Under the pieces are notes generated by a model. That model did no database searches. It saw only the letters and a program-made list of their open reading frames with translations, and was not told where the DNA came from. A program made the position numbers and the translations under genes. 40,345 nt of DNA, from positions 1 through 40,345 of the forward strand of contig JACPAX010000044.1 of the NCBI GenBank assembly GCA_016180585.1, given 5' to 3'. The stretch is from Candidatus Omnitrophota bacterium. Lineage in GTDB: Bacteria; Omnitrophota; Gorgyraeia; 2-02-FULL-51-18. This document shows, in pieces, positions 33,181 through 40,345 of the stretch; within the stretch, counting starts at the first letter, position 1; every line of letters begins with the position of its first letter.

Positions 33181-33569
33181 GCCTGGGTTGAACCTTTGGG
33201 CAAAAGCTGCCTGATTTTGTCCAGAAGCTCCCGGGCCCGAAAGGGCTTGCCGATGTAGGCGTCCGTGCCGCATTCGAACCCCCGGGCCTCATCGCTCTCC
33301 TGGACGCGCGCGGTCAACATGATCACCGGGATGTTCCACGTGCCGGCGCCGGCCTTGAGGAGGCGGCAGACCTCGTAGCCGTTGAGACCCGGAAGCATCA
33401 GGTCGAGAATCACAAGATCCGGTTTCCCGCTGCGGGCTTTCTCGAACGCCGATTCGCCGTCCATCGCGGGGATGACCTCAAAACCCTCGGCCTCCAGACG
33501 CCGGCCCACGACCTTGATGATATTGGGCTCATCGTCGACAAGGAGGATGCGCGGTTTTTTGTCAGTCAT
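33177..33569 (-). CDS. Single-domain response regulator (receiver only)
   Basis: A 130-residue stand-alone receiver with D12/D13, phospho-acceptor D56 (VILDLMLPG), switch Thr in MLTAR and Lys in YIGKPF. The start ATG at 33569 overlaps the stop of the preceding kinase gene by 8 nt. A longer upstream frame lies inside the kinase gene and is not used. It is the likely phosphorylation target of that kinase and is itself coupled to mtnP by a 4-nt overlap. Confidence 0.92.
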   Translation of the reverse strand: MTDKKPRILLVDDEPNIIKVVGRRLEAEGFEVIPAMDGESAFEKARSGKPDLVILDLMLPGLNGYEVCRLLKAGAGTWNIPVIMLTARVQESDEARGFECGTDAYIGKPFRARELLDKIRQLLPKGSTQA

Positions 33570-35946
33570 GCGGGGCCCCCGGAGCGGCCAGCGGCAGCGT
33601 AAACGTGAAACGCGATCCCGCGCCCGGCGCCGAATCGACGGTGATTCTCCCGCCGTGGCGTTCCACCAGTTGTTTGACAAGCGCCAATCCCAATCCCGTG
33701 CCCGGCGCGTGTTTGGTCCCCACCTGGGAAAATCTTTGAAAGAGTTTGGGCAGATCTTCGGCGGCGATGCCCACGCCGTCGTCTCCCACGGTCACCGCGG
33801 CCCACACCCCGCGGTCCTCCACCCGTTCTTCCGCGCGGATCACGATGTCCCCCTCCTCCGGAGTGAATTTCACCGCGTTGGACAAAAGATTGGATAAAAT
33901 TTTGATCAGGCTGTCCGCGTCGGCGTATACTTCAAGCCCTTCGGGGATATGGAGTCGGACCGTCCGGCGGCCCAAAATCGCGCGGTAATTACTGAGCTGC
34001 GCGTCGACGACCGTCCGGATCTCCAGGCGCTGGCGCACCAGATCAAAACGGCCCGCCTCCATTTTGGAGAGGTCGAGAATGTTGTTGATGAGCTCGTGGA
34101 GACGGTCCACGCTCCCGTTTACGGTCCTCAGAAAATCATCCTGCTCGCCGGTCACGGGCCCGAGCACTCCGTCGAGGACCAGCGAGACTCCCTCCCGGAT
34201 CGCGGTAAGCGGCGTGCGAAATTCATGGCTGACATTCGCCACAAACTCGTCCTTGACCGCCACGAGTTCCTTCAGTTGCCGGTTGGCGACGCGCAGGGCC
34301 TCCTCGGAGAGTTTTCTCTCGGTGATGTCGCTGACGGAGGCCATGACCGCCGGACCCTCCGCCGTTTGGACCGGATTGAGACCGATCTCGACGGGGAATT
34401 CGCCCCCGTCTTTGCGAAGGCCGTGCAAATCGCGGCCCGTCCCCATCGCGCGCAGGCTGGGAGCGGCAAAAAATCCGGCTCGGTCGGCGGGGTGTTTTTC
34501 GCGAAAATGTTCCGGCACCAGCATCTCCACGGGGCGGCCCAGGAGCTCTTCCCGCGTGTATCCGAAGAGTTTCTCCGTCTGCGAATTGACGAGGACCATC
34601 TTGCCCTCCCGGTCCACCATCACCATCCCCATCGGCGCGGCCTCGACGACAAGCCGAAATCGTTCCTCCGCCCGTTTGCGCTCGGAGATGTCTCGGAGAT
34701 AGCCGGTGAATATCGGCCGGCAATCGATGTGAATGACGTTGACCACCAACTCCACGGGAAAAGTCGATCCGTCCCGCCGCAGCGCCTCAAACTCCAGACG
34801 CTTTCCGAAAATTTCGCTGCGGCCCGTATCCAGATAACGGCCGAGCCCCCAGCGATGCGCCTGCCGCAGTCCCGGGGGAATCAAAAGCCCGGCAAGCTCC
34901 CGGCCCAGCGCCTCCTGCCGGGAATACCCGAGGGTCTTCTCCGCGGCGGGATTGAAATCCAGGATTTTACCTTCCGAGTCCATCGAGATCACGCAGTCAA
35001 GCGACGCGTCGAGGATCGCGCCCTTGCGGGCGCTGAGTTCCAGGATTTCCTTTTCGACGCGTTTTCTTTCGGCAATCATCGAGGCCAGCATCAGCATCGC
35101 CAGAGCGACCACCACCAGATAGCCTTGCAGCAAAAGGAGCGAATAGTGGGGGTCCTCCACGACAAACGGTCCGCCGCGAACGGCCCCGTGGACCGCAAGG
35201 ATGGAGATCGCCAGCATGGCCCCCGATGCGCCGCGCGGACCGAAGCGAAACGCCGCCCACAGAAGAAAAGGAATGCACAAAAATTTAAGCGGATACCCCC
35301 TCGGGGTCGGTATCCACCCGCCGAACACGAGCTGGCCGACCGCGAAAATCGCCAGGATCAAGGCCAGCGCCTCCGCGGCCTCCCTGGGATCCGGCCGCCG
35401 CAACGACCTGCCTCCCCAGATGAGAAAAAGCGGGGCGACGATAAAATCGCTGGCCATGTCCCCCAGCCACCAGGTAAACCATACGGCCCCGTAGCCCGAG
35501 GGTTCGGAGTATCCGGCCAAAGTCAGCGCCGTGACGCCGCAGGTCGCGCTGATCGCGGTGCTGACCATGCCGGCCAAAAATGCAAATCGGAGAATGTCCT
35601 GCGACCGCTCGAAGACACGGCGGCCGCCGGCGTAACGGCTTACCAGATACGCGCCGACCACCGCTTCAAGCGTATTCCCGGCGGCGATCCCAAGCGACGT
35701 GGCCAAATTCCCCGCCGTGGTCCAGTTCACCCAAAAAGCGGCCACGAGAATCCCCGGCCAGAGCCGGCGCCCGAAAATAAGAAGCATGGCCAGCGAAAAA
35801 CCGGTGGGCGGCCACACCGCGGTCGCGCTGCTGTTGATAAAGGCCAGCGACAGCCCGAACTTGCCCAGAAAATAGTAGACGGCCCCGACACCGAAAATTC
35901 CGGCCGCCCAGGAAAGGCGCCGGCGGCTAAACGTGAGGGGTTTCAT
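33562..35946 (-). CDS. MASE1-PAS-PAS sensor histidine kinase
   Basis: A 794-residue membrane kinase. The first 290 residues are a MASE1 sensor with about eight membrane segments (FINSSATAVWPPTGFSLAMLL, ATSLGIAAGNTLEAVVGAYL, WWLGDMASDFIVAPLFLIW). Two PAS domains follow (about 305-425 and 430-545), each ending in a DISERKRAEE- or DITERKLSEE-type joint. HisKA has the phospho-accepting His in FVANVSHEFRTPLT (about 570). The HATPase shows LSNLLSNAVKFT, VGDDGVGI and GTGLGLALVKQL. MASE1 sensors are common in bacterial kinases and diguanylate cyclases, and their ligands are mostly unknown. It overlaps the GGDEF gene by 20 nt and the receiver gene by 8 nt. Confidence 0.94.
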   Translation of the reverse strand: MKPLTFSRRRLSWAAGIFGVGAVYYFLGKFGLSLAFINSSATAVWPPTGFSLAMLLIFGRRLWPGILVAAFWVNWTTAGNLATSLGIAAGNTLEAVVGAYLVSRYAGGRRVFERSQDILRFAFLAGMVSTAISATCGVTALTLAGYSEPSGYGAVWFTWWLGDMASDFIVAPLFLIWGGRSLRRPDPREAAEALALILAIFAVGQLVFGGWIPTPRGYPLKFLCIPFLLWAAFRFGPRGASGAMLAISILAVHGAVRGGPFVVEDPHYSLLLLQGYLVVVALAMLMLASMIAERKRVEKEILELSARKGAILDASLDCVISMDSEGKILDFNPAAEKTLGYSRQEALGRELAGLLIPPGLRQAHRWGLGRYLDTGRSEIFGKRLEFEALRRDGSTFPVELVVNVIHIDCRPIFTGYLRDISERKRAEERFRLVVEAAPMGMVMVDREGKMVLVNSQTEKLFGYTREELLGRPVEMLVPEHFREKHPADRAGFFAAPSLRAMGTGRDLHGLRKDGGEFPVEIGLNPVQTAEGPAVMASVSDITERKLSEEALRVANRQLKELVAVKDEFVANVSHEFRTPLTAIREGVSLVLDGVLGPVTGEQDDFLRTVNGSVDRLHELINNILDLSKMEAGRFDLVRQRLEIRTVVDAQLSNYRAILGRRTVRLHIPEGLEVYADADSLIKILSNLLSNAVKFTPEEGDIVIRAEERVEDRGVWAAVTVGDDGVGIAAEDLPKLFQRFSQVGTKHAPGTGLGLALVKQLVERHGGRITVDSAPGAGSRFTFTLPLAAPGAPHD

Positions 35947-37228
35947 GCGGGGGCCCGCCCCACGCGGTGTCGGTAAGCTCCCGAACGCGTTCGAGAAGCT
36001 CCTCGGTCCCGAAGGGTTTGGAGATATAGTGGTTGGCGCCGATCACCTTGCCGATCACGCGATCGACATCGGAGCATTTGGCCGTGAGCATGATAATGGG
36101 GGTGGCGGCGAACTTTTTGTCGCGGTCCTCGCGGATCGCCTTGCAGACTTCTTCGCCGGAGAGTTTGGGAAGTTTCAAATCGAGGATGATTAGATCCGGG
36201 AGCTCGCGCCGGGCCCCCTCCAGCCCCGCCTGCCCGTCCGCGGCGGCGATGACGTCGAAATCCAGGCTCTTCAGCCGCACGCCCAGGAATTTACTGATCG
36301 TGGGGTCGTCTTCCACGACGAGAATTTTCTTGTGGCTGTTTTTTTTGCTCTGTTTGGAGACGTACATTTGCCGGTCGGCGCGCGACAGGAGCTCATCGAG
36401 CGAGGCGGGATGACCGGGATCGAATTTTTGCGCCCCCATGCTGACGGAGAGCCGGGAAAGCGGATTGTGGAGAGCGCGGGCATCCCGGAGCCTGTCCGTC
36501 AGACGGTCCAGAAGAGCGCCGGCGACCGCCTCGTGCGCGCGAATGGCGAGCGCCACAAACTCATCCCCTCCGATGCGGGCGACGATGTCGGATCCCCGAA
36601 ACACGCCCTTAAGAATTTTGGCGAACTCGGCGAGCAGGCGATCGCCCTCCGTGTGTCCGTAGGTGTCGTTGATCTGCTTGAAATTATCCAGGTCGACGAA
36701 AAAAATCAGAAAACCCGCCCCGCTCCTCCGCGCGAGCTTGATCTGCTGTTCCCCCAGCGCCAGAAAACCCCGGCGGTTGTAGAGACCCGTGAGCTCGTCC
36801 ATCCAGGAGAGATTCTGAAGCGCTTCCCTCTGCCGATGCCGCTCGATCGCGTAGCAGAGCACGCGCCAGATCACGCGGCTGTCTCCGCGCCCCTTCACCA
36901 GATAATCTTCGGCCCCGCGTCGCACCGCCTCGACCGCCATCGCGTCGTCATCGACGGCGGTGGACACCACCACCGGCACCTCCGGCGCCTGCGCGCGCAC
37001 CTTCATCAGCGTGTCTATCCCCCGGCTGTCCGGCAGGCAAAGATCGAGAAGCACCACGTCGGTCTTGCCGCCGGCCAGATGGTTGAGCCCGGTCTCCAAC
37101 CGGTCAAAATGCTCGACGCTGAAGGAGGGATGCGTCGATTCCAGCAGGCGACGCTTGAGGATGTTGGCGTAGGCCGCGTCGTCTTCGATAAAAAGGACGT
37201 TGAATAAAGCGGCTTGGGACCCGTTCAT
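35927..37228 (-). CDS. REC-GGDEF-REC diguanylate cyclase response regulator
   Basis: 433 residues in three domains. Receiver 1 (about 8-128) has ED pair, phospho-acceptor in VVLLDLCLPDS and Lys in YLVKGRG. The GGDEF domain (about 140-300) has the intact motif RIGGDEFVAL (about 218) and an upstream RGSD five residues before it, a complete inhibitory I-site. It should therefore make cyclic di-GMP and be feedback-inhibited. Receiver 2 (about 305-425) has EDD, phospho-acceptor IILDLKLPK, switch TAK and Lys in YISKPF. A cyclase sandwiched between two receivers can take two phospho-inputs. The start overlaps the small HTH gene by 4 nt. Confidence 0.93.
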   Translation of the reverse strand: MNGSQAALFNVLFIEDDAAYANILKRRLLESTHPSFSVEHFDRLETGLNHLAGGKTDVVLLDLCLPDSRGIDTLMKVRAQAPEVPVVVSTAVDDDAMAVEAVRRGAEDYLVKGRGDSRVIWRVLCYAIERHRQREALQNLSWMDELTGLYNRRGFLALGEQQIKLARRSGAGFLIFFVDLDNFKQINDTYGHTEGDRLLAEFAKILKGVFRGSDIVARIGGDEFVALAIRAHEAVAGALLDRLTDRLRDARALHNPLSRLSVSMGAQKFDPGHPASLDELLSRADRQMYVSKQSKKNSHKKILVVEDDPTISKFLGVRLKSLDFDVIAAADGQAGLEGARRELPDLIILDLKLPKLSGEEVCKAIREDRDKKFAATPIIMLTAKCSDVDRVIGKVIGANHYISKPFGTEELLERVRELTDTAWGGPPHETPHV

Positions 37229-37461
37229 TCTTTTTTACGCCCCCCCGTTCCGCCGAGCGAAGGCGCCTCGTCGGCAAGCAGCCACTTGACGGTGACCTGG
37301 TCGGCGACCCACTCCTCCAATTGGCTTTCGCTGAAACGCCACTGGTTTCCGATTTTAAACGCGGGCAGTTTCCCGCGTTTGACCAAACGGTAGACGGTGG
37401 TGATATTGACCCCGAAACGTTCGGCAACCTCTTGGATGGAAAGATAGGCGCTTTTTTTCAT
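37225..37461 (-). CDS. Small helix-turn-helix protein (excisionase/BldC-like)
   Basis: A 78-residue protein of the MerR-like/excisionase HTH_17 family. YLSIQEVAERFGVNITTVYRL is the helix-turn-helix, and VKRGKLPAFKIGNQWRFSES is the wing with the family's KIG..WRF signature, ending LEEWV. Such proteins bind DNA, often at their own operon. It is the first gene of the signalling-MTA operon, with a good promoter 52 nt upstream. There is no integrase nearby, so an operon regulator is more likely than a phage excisionase. Confidence 0.88.
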   Translation of the reverse strand: MKKSAYLSIQEVAERFGVNITTVYRLVKRGKLPAFKIGNQWRFSESQLEEWVADQVTVKWLLADEAPSLGGTGGRKKE

Positions 37462-37512
37462 TTCGCACCCTGCTTGGCTGGACTAAATATAGCTTTGCTT
37501 AAATTTGCCTAA

Positions 37513-37541
37513 ATCTTACCACAAATCAAATAGCTTGGCAA
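37513..37541 (-). promoter_or_regulatory. Extended -10 sigma-70 promoter for the HTH-signalling-mtn operon
   Basis: On the minus strand TTGCCA (37536-37541) is followed after 17 nt by TAAGAT (37513-37518), with TGG directly before the -10 as an extended -10 element. Half-sites ttggcaa (37535-37541) and ttgccaa (37555-37561) form an inverted repeat that overlaps the -35. It could be an operator for the HTH protein encoded first in the operon. Confidence 0.65.
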
Positions 37542-37628
37542 GTAATTCCCAGTATTGCCAACCATTGCCACCTGCGCCCCGGAGACGGGGGGACATAATT
37601 TGGGAACACGACACCTCATTCAAAAATT

Positions 37629-37750
37629 AAGTCTGCTGAAAAAGCCTCATCTGCGGCGTTGCTCGGTCGCTCGCTTGTGCGGCACTATTCCCATAGCGCC
37701 TCCGCGCTCGCTTCCTCGCGCCTTGCATCTGAGGCTTTTTCAGCAGACTT
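37629..37750. mobile_element. MITE-like element, 122 bp, same family as 28018-28161
   Basis: Perfect 21-bp terminal inverted repeats (37629-37649 with 37730-37750; ends agtctgctgaaaaagcc). The subterminal region in the reverse direction reads agatgcaaggcgcgaggaag followed by cgagcgcg, closely matching the left part of the other element. It has no coding capacity. It lies in the 342-bp gap between the HTH gene and the zinc-ribbon gene and could end transcripts from either side. The rest of that gap holds the operon promoter (37513-37541) and a short AT-rich stretch. Confidence 0.8.
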
Positions 37751-37803
37751 TTCTGTACCGTGTCCCTGTGTTTATTACTTATATAAGGTACAGTCTATAT
37801 GAG

Positions 37804-37965
37804 CTAGCGGCCCTTGTCCTTGCGCTTCGAGAAACAGTCTTTACAGTAAACGGGTCTGTCTTCCCGTGGCTTGAAAGGGACCTCGCACTCTTTATGGCAT
37901 TCCGCGCAGGTTGCCTTAAACATCTCCTTCGGTCCGCCAAATCCTCCACCACCCTGATAACCCAT
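37804..37965 (-). CDS. CxxC-x17-CxxC zinc-ribbon protein, 53 aa
   Basis: A 53-residue protein: a Gly-rich N-terminus (MGYQGGGGFGGPKEMF) and a single zinc ribbon with CAEC and CKDC separated by exactly 17 residues. That spacing defines the CxxC-x17-CxxC family of small bacterial proteins of unknown function. The Lys/Arg-rich tail could touch nucleic acid. The start at 37965 is chosen over the longer frame (38004) because AAGGAG sits 5 nt before it and the Gly-rich start is typical. It is monocistronic, followed by the MITE. Confidence 0.85.
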   Translation of the reverse strand: MGYQGGGGFGGPKEMFKATCAECHKECEVPFKPREDRPVYCKDCFSKRKDKGR

Positions 37966-38066
37966 GTCGTCTCCTTTGTATGGTAACCGTAACCGAGCAA
38001 TCATAACACGCCAAAAACACCCGACACAAACTTATTTTGAACCGCCCGGTCGGGGCTCTTGTCGGC

Positions 38067-38192
38067 TTATTTGGTTCGTTTGGCCGCCGCTTCCGCGCGG
38101 CGCTTCATTTTCTGCACCGCGTTGTAAACTTTCTCCATCTTGGTCAGTTTTTCCACTTTCTTCTCGCCTCTGTTGAATGTCCGTGGTTTCAT
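38067..38192 (-). CDS. Possible 41-residue basic protein
   Basis: The short frame MKPRTFNRGEKKVEKLTKME... ends in a Lys/Arg/Ala-rich helix (KMKRRAEAAAKRTK). An AAGGAAA-type ribosome-binding site lies about 6 nt upstream of the ATG at 38192. The frame is open further upstream, but that part runs antisense into the ABC-F gene and is not credible. The function is unknown; a nucleic-acid-binding role is only a guess from charge. It is divergent from the ABC-F gene. Confidence 0.5.
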   Translation of the reverse strand: MKPRTFNRGEKKVEKLTKMEKVYNAVQKMKRRAEAAAKRTK

Positions 38193-38264
38193 GGGGTTTT
38201 CCTTTTTGACAGCTATGGTACCAGCTCGTCCAAGAAAACGATATGGCTTTTTCGCTTTTCGGGT

Positions 38265-38270
38265 TAGAAT
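38265..38270 (+). promoter_or_regulatory. Probable -10 element of the ABC-F gene
   Basis: TAGAAT ends 12 nt before the ATG at 38283, so transcription would start about 6 nt before the start codon. No Shine-Dalgarno sequence precedes the ATG, which fits a nearly leaderless mRNA. No good -35 is seen at 16-18 nt. Confidence 0.4.
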
Positions 38271-38282
38271 ACTCCGCATTTC

Positions 38283-40097
38283 ATGAAAATTCTTCTTCAA
38301 CTCAACAATCTTCATAAAAGCTACGGCGCGCGGGTGATTTTCGACGGCGCGACGGCTTCTTTTGCCGAGAACCAGAAAATCGGCGTGATCGGCCGCAACG
38401 GCGCCGGCAAATCCACGCTTTGCAAAATCATCACCGGCCACGAGGAAGCCGACAGCGGCGAGGTCAGCAAAGGCTCCGGACTCAGGCTGAGTTACCTCGA
38501 ACAACACGACCCCTACTCGCTCGACGAGACCGTGATCGGATTTCTCATGCGGCACAGCGGCAAGGAAGCATGGGAATGCGGAAAAATCGCGGGGCGTTTT
38601 CAGCTTAAGCATGGGACGCTCGAAGCCAAGATCGGCTCGCTTTCCGGCGGTTACCGCACCCGTGTCAAACTCGCCTCGATGCTCCTAGCCGAACCCAACT
38701 TCCTCATCTTGGACGAGCCGACCAACTATCTCGATCTCAAGACGCTGATTCTCCTCGAAGAATTTTTTCAGGACTACGACGGAGGGTTCCTCATTGTCTC
38801 GCACGACCGGGAATTCCTCAAAAAAACCTGCGAGCACACGCTCGAAGTGGAAAACGGCGCCTGCACGCTCTATCCCGGCGGCGTCGAGGAGTATCTCCTC
38901 TTTAAAGAGGCGCAGAAAGAACAGGCGCTAAGCGCCAACAAAAACATCGAGGCCAAGAAAAAACAGCTCCAGGCCTTTGTCGACCGCTTCCGCGCCAAGG
39001 CGTCCAAGGCGAGCCAGGCCAAGTCCAAGATGAAGCAGATTGAAAAGCTCAAAACCATCGAGGTCGGCCATCCCCTCTCCAACGTCCACATCAAAATCCC
39101 CGCCGTCGAACGGAAAAACAGCTTCGCGCTGCGCTGCGAGGAGCTTGCCATCGGCTATCCGGAGAAACTGGTGGCCGGACGCATCCACATGGAAATCGAG
39201 CAGGGGTCGCACGTCGCGGTGTTGGGCGACAACGGCCAGGGCAAAACGACTTTCTTGAGGACGCTCGCGGGCGACCTCTCCAAAAAAGGCGGCGCCTACC
39301 GCTGGGGCCACGGGTTGAATATCGGTTACTACGCCCAGCACGTGTTCACGGCGCTTCCGGCCGATACGGACGTTTACACTTACCTTTCGGAGATGGCGGC
39401 CCCCGCGGTCACGCGTCAGGAAGTGCTCAACCTTGCCGGAAGTTTTCTCTTTAAAGGCGAGGACGTGAAAAAGAAAATCTCGGTTTTGAGCGGGGGCGAA
39501 CGGGCGCGAGCGTGCCTGGCGGGATTACTGCTCGGAAAAAATCAGGCGCTGCTCCTCGACGAGCCGACGAACCATTTGGATTTTGAGACCGTCGAGGCGC
39601 TGGGCCGGGCGCTCAAGTCCTTCGCGGGGACTCTCTTTTTCATCAGCCACGACCGGACGTTCGTGAACCTTGTCGCGACGCAGATCGTGGAGGTCAAGCA
39701 CAGCGCCGTCCGGCTGTATCCCGGCAAATACGAGGACTATGTCTACCACCTCGAGACCGTCCTGCGCGCCGAGCTCGGCCAGGACGCCGCGCCCCAATCC
39801 GAAGAGAAGGAGAGGCCGGCCAAACCAAAATCAGACTATCACCTCAAAAAAGAACTCGAATCCCGGAAACGCAAGCTTGGCTCACAGGTTCGCAAAGCGG
39901 AAGAGCGGATCGCGGCGCATAAAAAAGAACGCGAGACGATTCACGAGCATTTCATGAAGGACCCGATGCACTGGTCGCGGGAACTCAACAACCGCTACGA
40001 AGCACTCGCGAAACTCCTCGAAACCGAAGAGTCCCTGTGGCTGGACCTCACCCAAGAGCTTGAGGGCCTGCAACCGCGCCACACTCAAAAAAATTAG
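38283..40097 (+). CDS. ABC-F family ATP-binding protein (ribosome-associated)
   Basis: A 604-residue soluble protein with two ATPase cassettes and no membrane segment. Cassette 1 has Walker A GRNGAGKST (about 37), signature LSGGYRTRV and Walker B LILDEPTNYLDL. The linker (about 225-280) is a long charged helical hairpin like the P-site-tRNA interaction motif. Cassette 2 has Walker A GDNGQGKTT (about 315), signature LSGGERARA and Walker B LLLDEPTNHLDF. The C-terminal 90 residues are a charged coiled coil, as in Uup and some other ABC-F factors. ABC-F proteins act on the ribosome's E site; the exact subgroup is not assigned. It is the only sizeable plus-strand gene in the window. Confidence 0.93.
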   Translation: MKILLQLNNLHKSYGARVIFDGATASFAENQKIGVIGRNGAGKSTLCKIITGHEEADSGEVSKGSGLRLSYLEQHDPYSLDETVIGFLMRHSGKEAWECGKIAGRFQLKHGTLEAKIGSLSGGYRTRVKLASMLLAEPNFLILDEPTNYLDLKTLILLEEFFQDYDGGFLIVSHDREFLKKTCEHTLEVENGACTLYPGGVEEYLLFKEAQKEQALSANKNIEAKKKQLQAFVDRFRAKASKASQAKSKMKQIEKLKTIEVGHPLSNVHIKIPAVERKNSFALRCEELAIGYPEKLVAGRIHMEIEQGSHVAVLGDNGQGKTTFLRTLAGDLSKKGGAYRWGHGLNIGYYAQHVFTALPADTDVYTYLSEMAAPAVTRQEVLNLAGSFLFKGEDVKKKISVLSGGERARACLAGLLLGKNQALLLDEPTNHLDFETVEALGRALKSFAGTLFFISHDRTFVNLVATQIVEVKHSAVRLYPGKYEDYVYHLETVLRAELGQDAAPQSEEKERPAKPKSDYHLKKELESRKRKLGSQVRKAEERIAAHKKERETIHEHFMKDPMHWSRELNNRYEALAKLLETEESLWLDLTQELEGLQPRHTQKN

Positions 40098-40136
40098 CGA
40101 ATACTGCTTGATGCTGCTTGATGCTCAATATTATTT

Positions 40137-40166
40137 GTATCTCATATTTATGTATTTATGAGATAC
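40137..40166. repeat. Perfect 9-bp hairpin downstream of the ABC-F gene
   Basis: Arms gtatctcat and atgagatac with a 12-nt AT-rich loop, starting 40 nt after the ABC-F stop. There is no T-run after it, so it is not a classic terminator, but it may still mark the transcript end. Just before it, tgcttgatgc occurs twice in tandem (40104-40123). Confidence 0.5.
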
Positions 40167-40210
40167 TGCGCATAAAGGGTCAAATCTTTCCCTGACTTCA
40201 CCTTTTCGAA

Positions 40211-40235
40211 GCGGCGGACTCAAATGTGCCGCCGC
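40211..40235. repeat. GC-rich 7-bp hairpin
   Basis: Arms gcggcgg (40211-40217) and ccgccgc (40229-40235) with an 11-nt loop, 8 nt before the tRNA-like fragment at the right end. It has no T-tract. The function is unknown. Confidence 0.4.
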
Positions 40236-40243
40236 GAGAAGAA

Positions 40244-40320
40244 TGGTGGACCTGAGCGGGCTCGAACCGCTGGCCTGTCGCCTGCGGCGACCGCGCTACC
40301 CCCGCCACAAAGCATCGGTG
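40244..40320 (-). other. tRNA-like 3' half with encoded CCA, joined to repeat sequence
   Basis: The minus strand ends in a perfect tRNA 3' half: T-arm agcgg-ttcgagc-ccgct, acceptor strand caggtcc, discriminator A and CCA. Upstream of it are ggtagcgcg, as in many D-arms, and a hairpin gtcgc/gcgac with only five loop bases, too short for an anticodon loop. Further upstream the sequence becomes the ccgccacaaagc repeat (40302-40313). The 5' acceptor pairs in only five of seven positions at best. It looks like a damaged tRNA or a tRNA-derived repeat, not a working tRNA. Confidence 0.4.
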
Positions 40321-40345
40321 GGTCCGTCCCGCCCAGGCCGGGCGG
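40302..40345. repeat. Partial copy of the palindrome nested in the 28-kb MITE
   Basis: The string ccgccacaaagc followed by a near match of tcgtcgggtccgtcc recurs here and at 28070-28095. The window ends before a matching right arm could be seen. Confidence 0.5.

Noticed and set aside
33949-35976. A 675-codon plus-strand open frame
   Set aside because: Antisense to the MASE1 kinase gene; the product is Arg/Pro/His-rich with no recognisable motif.
37225-37461. The HTH protein as an excisionase marking a prophage or island
   Set aside because: No integrase, attachment site or phage gene is nearby; its overlap with the GGDEF gene and its own promoter favour an operon regulator.
38206-38211. TTGACA upstream of the ABC-F gene as its -35 box
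   Set aside because: At 16-18 nt downstream there is no acceptable -10, and the likely -10 (38265-38270) is far too distant.

Overview
The window is a high-GC bacterial chromosome segment, most likely from Candidatus Omnitrophota (Omnitrophica) or a close relative in the Planctomycetota-Verrucomicrobiota neighbourhood. This rests on three things: a very large exported protein with a sugar-phosphate enzyme core, a PilM/N/O/P plus GspE-F-G-I-J-K operon, and many stand-alone receiver proteins. The assignment is inference; no rRNA lies in the window. Nearly every gene is on the minus strand. The exception is an ABC-F ATPase near the right end.

From left to right: (1) positions 1-467 hold two minus-strand tRNA genes, Val(CAC) and a CAU tRNA. 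Each is followed by a 79-bp hairpin element and a duplicate of the last 18 nt of that same tRNA. (2) 468-4449 is a cvpA-dnaG-rpoD operon with an almost perfect sigma-70 promoter; dnaG carries a one-base frameshift. (3) 4567-13913 is a long overlapping operon for a type IV pilus / type II secretion-like machine: receiver protein, GspE/PilB ATPase, GspF/PilC, pseudopilins G, I, J and K, a fused PilM-PilN, PilO, a PilP/GspC-like protein and rsmE. No secretin is present in the window. (4) 13914-14097 is an inverted array of heptanucleotide repeats. (5) 14098-17376 is a hybrid histidine kinase with a preceding PAS protein. (6) 17530-18057 is a tetrahaem cytochrome.

(7) 18359-27733 is one uninterrupted 3124-codon gene, visibly poorer in GC than everything around it. 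It encodes an exported giant protein with an N-terminal ChaN/EreA-like region, a phosphoglucomutase domain and a glucose-6-phosphate isomerase domain that has lost its SKTFTTQET phosphate-binding segment. (8) 28018-28161 is a MITE-like element with a second palindrome nested inside it. (9) 28160-30670 holds a two-component pair whose junction looks deleted (regulator without its C-terminus, kinase without a start codon), plus a receiver protein.

(10) 30773-37461 is a tightly overlapping operon. It starts with a small HTH protein, a REC-GGDEF-REC protein, a MASE1-PAS-PAS kinase and a receiver. It then runs directly into mtnP, mtnA and a class II aldolase, the gene set of the methylthioadenosine 'DHAP shunt'. 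(11) 37629-37750 is a second copy of the MITE family, next to a CxxC-x17-CxxC zinc-ribbon gene and a possible 41-residue basic protein. (12) 38283-40097 is the ABC-F ATPase. (13) The right end holds hairpins, a tRNA-like fragment and a piece of the repeat nested in the 28-kb MITE.

The most unusual items are the tRNA-end-duplicating hairpin element, the giant exported enzyme-like protein with a gutted isomerase domain, the PilM-PilN fusion, the signalling/MTA-salvage operon, the broken regulator-kinase junction and the dnaG frameshift.
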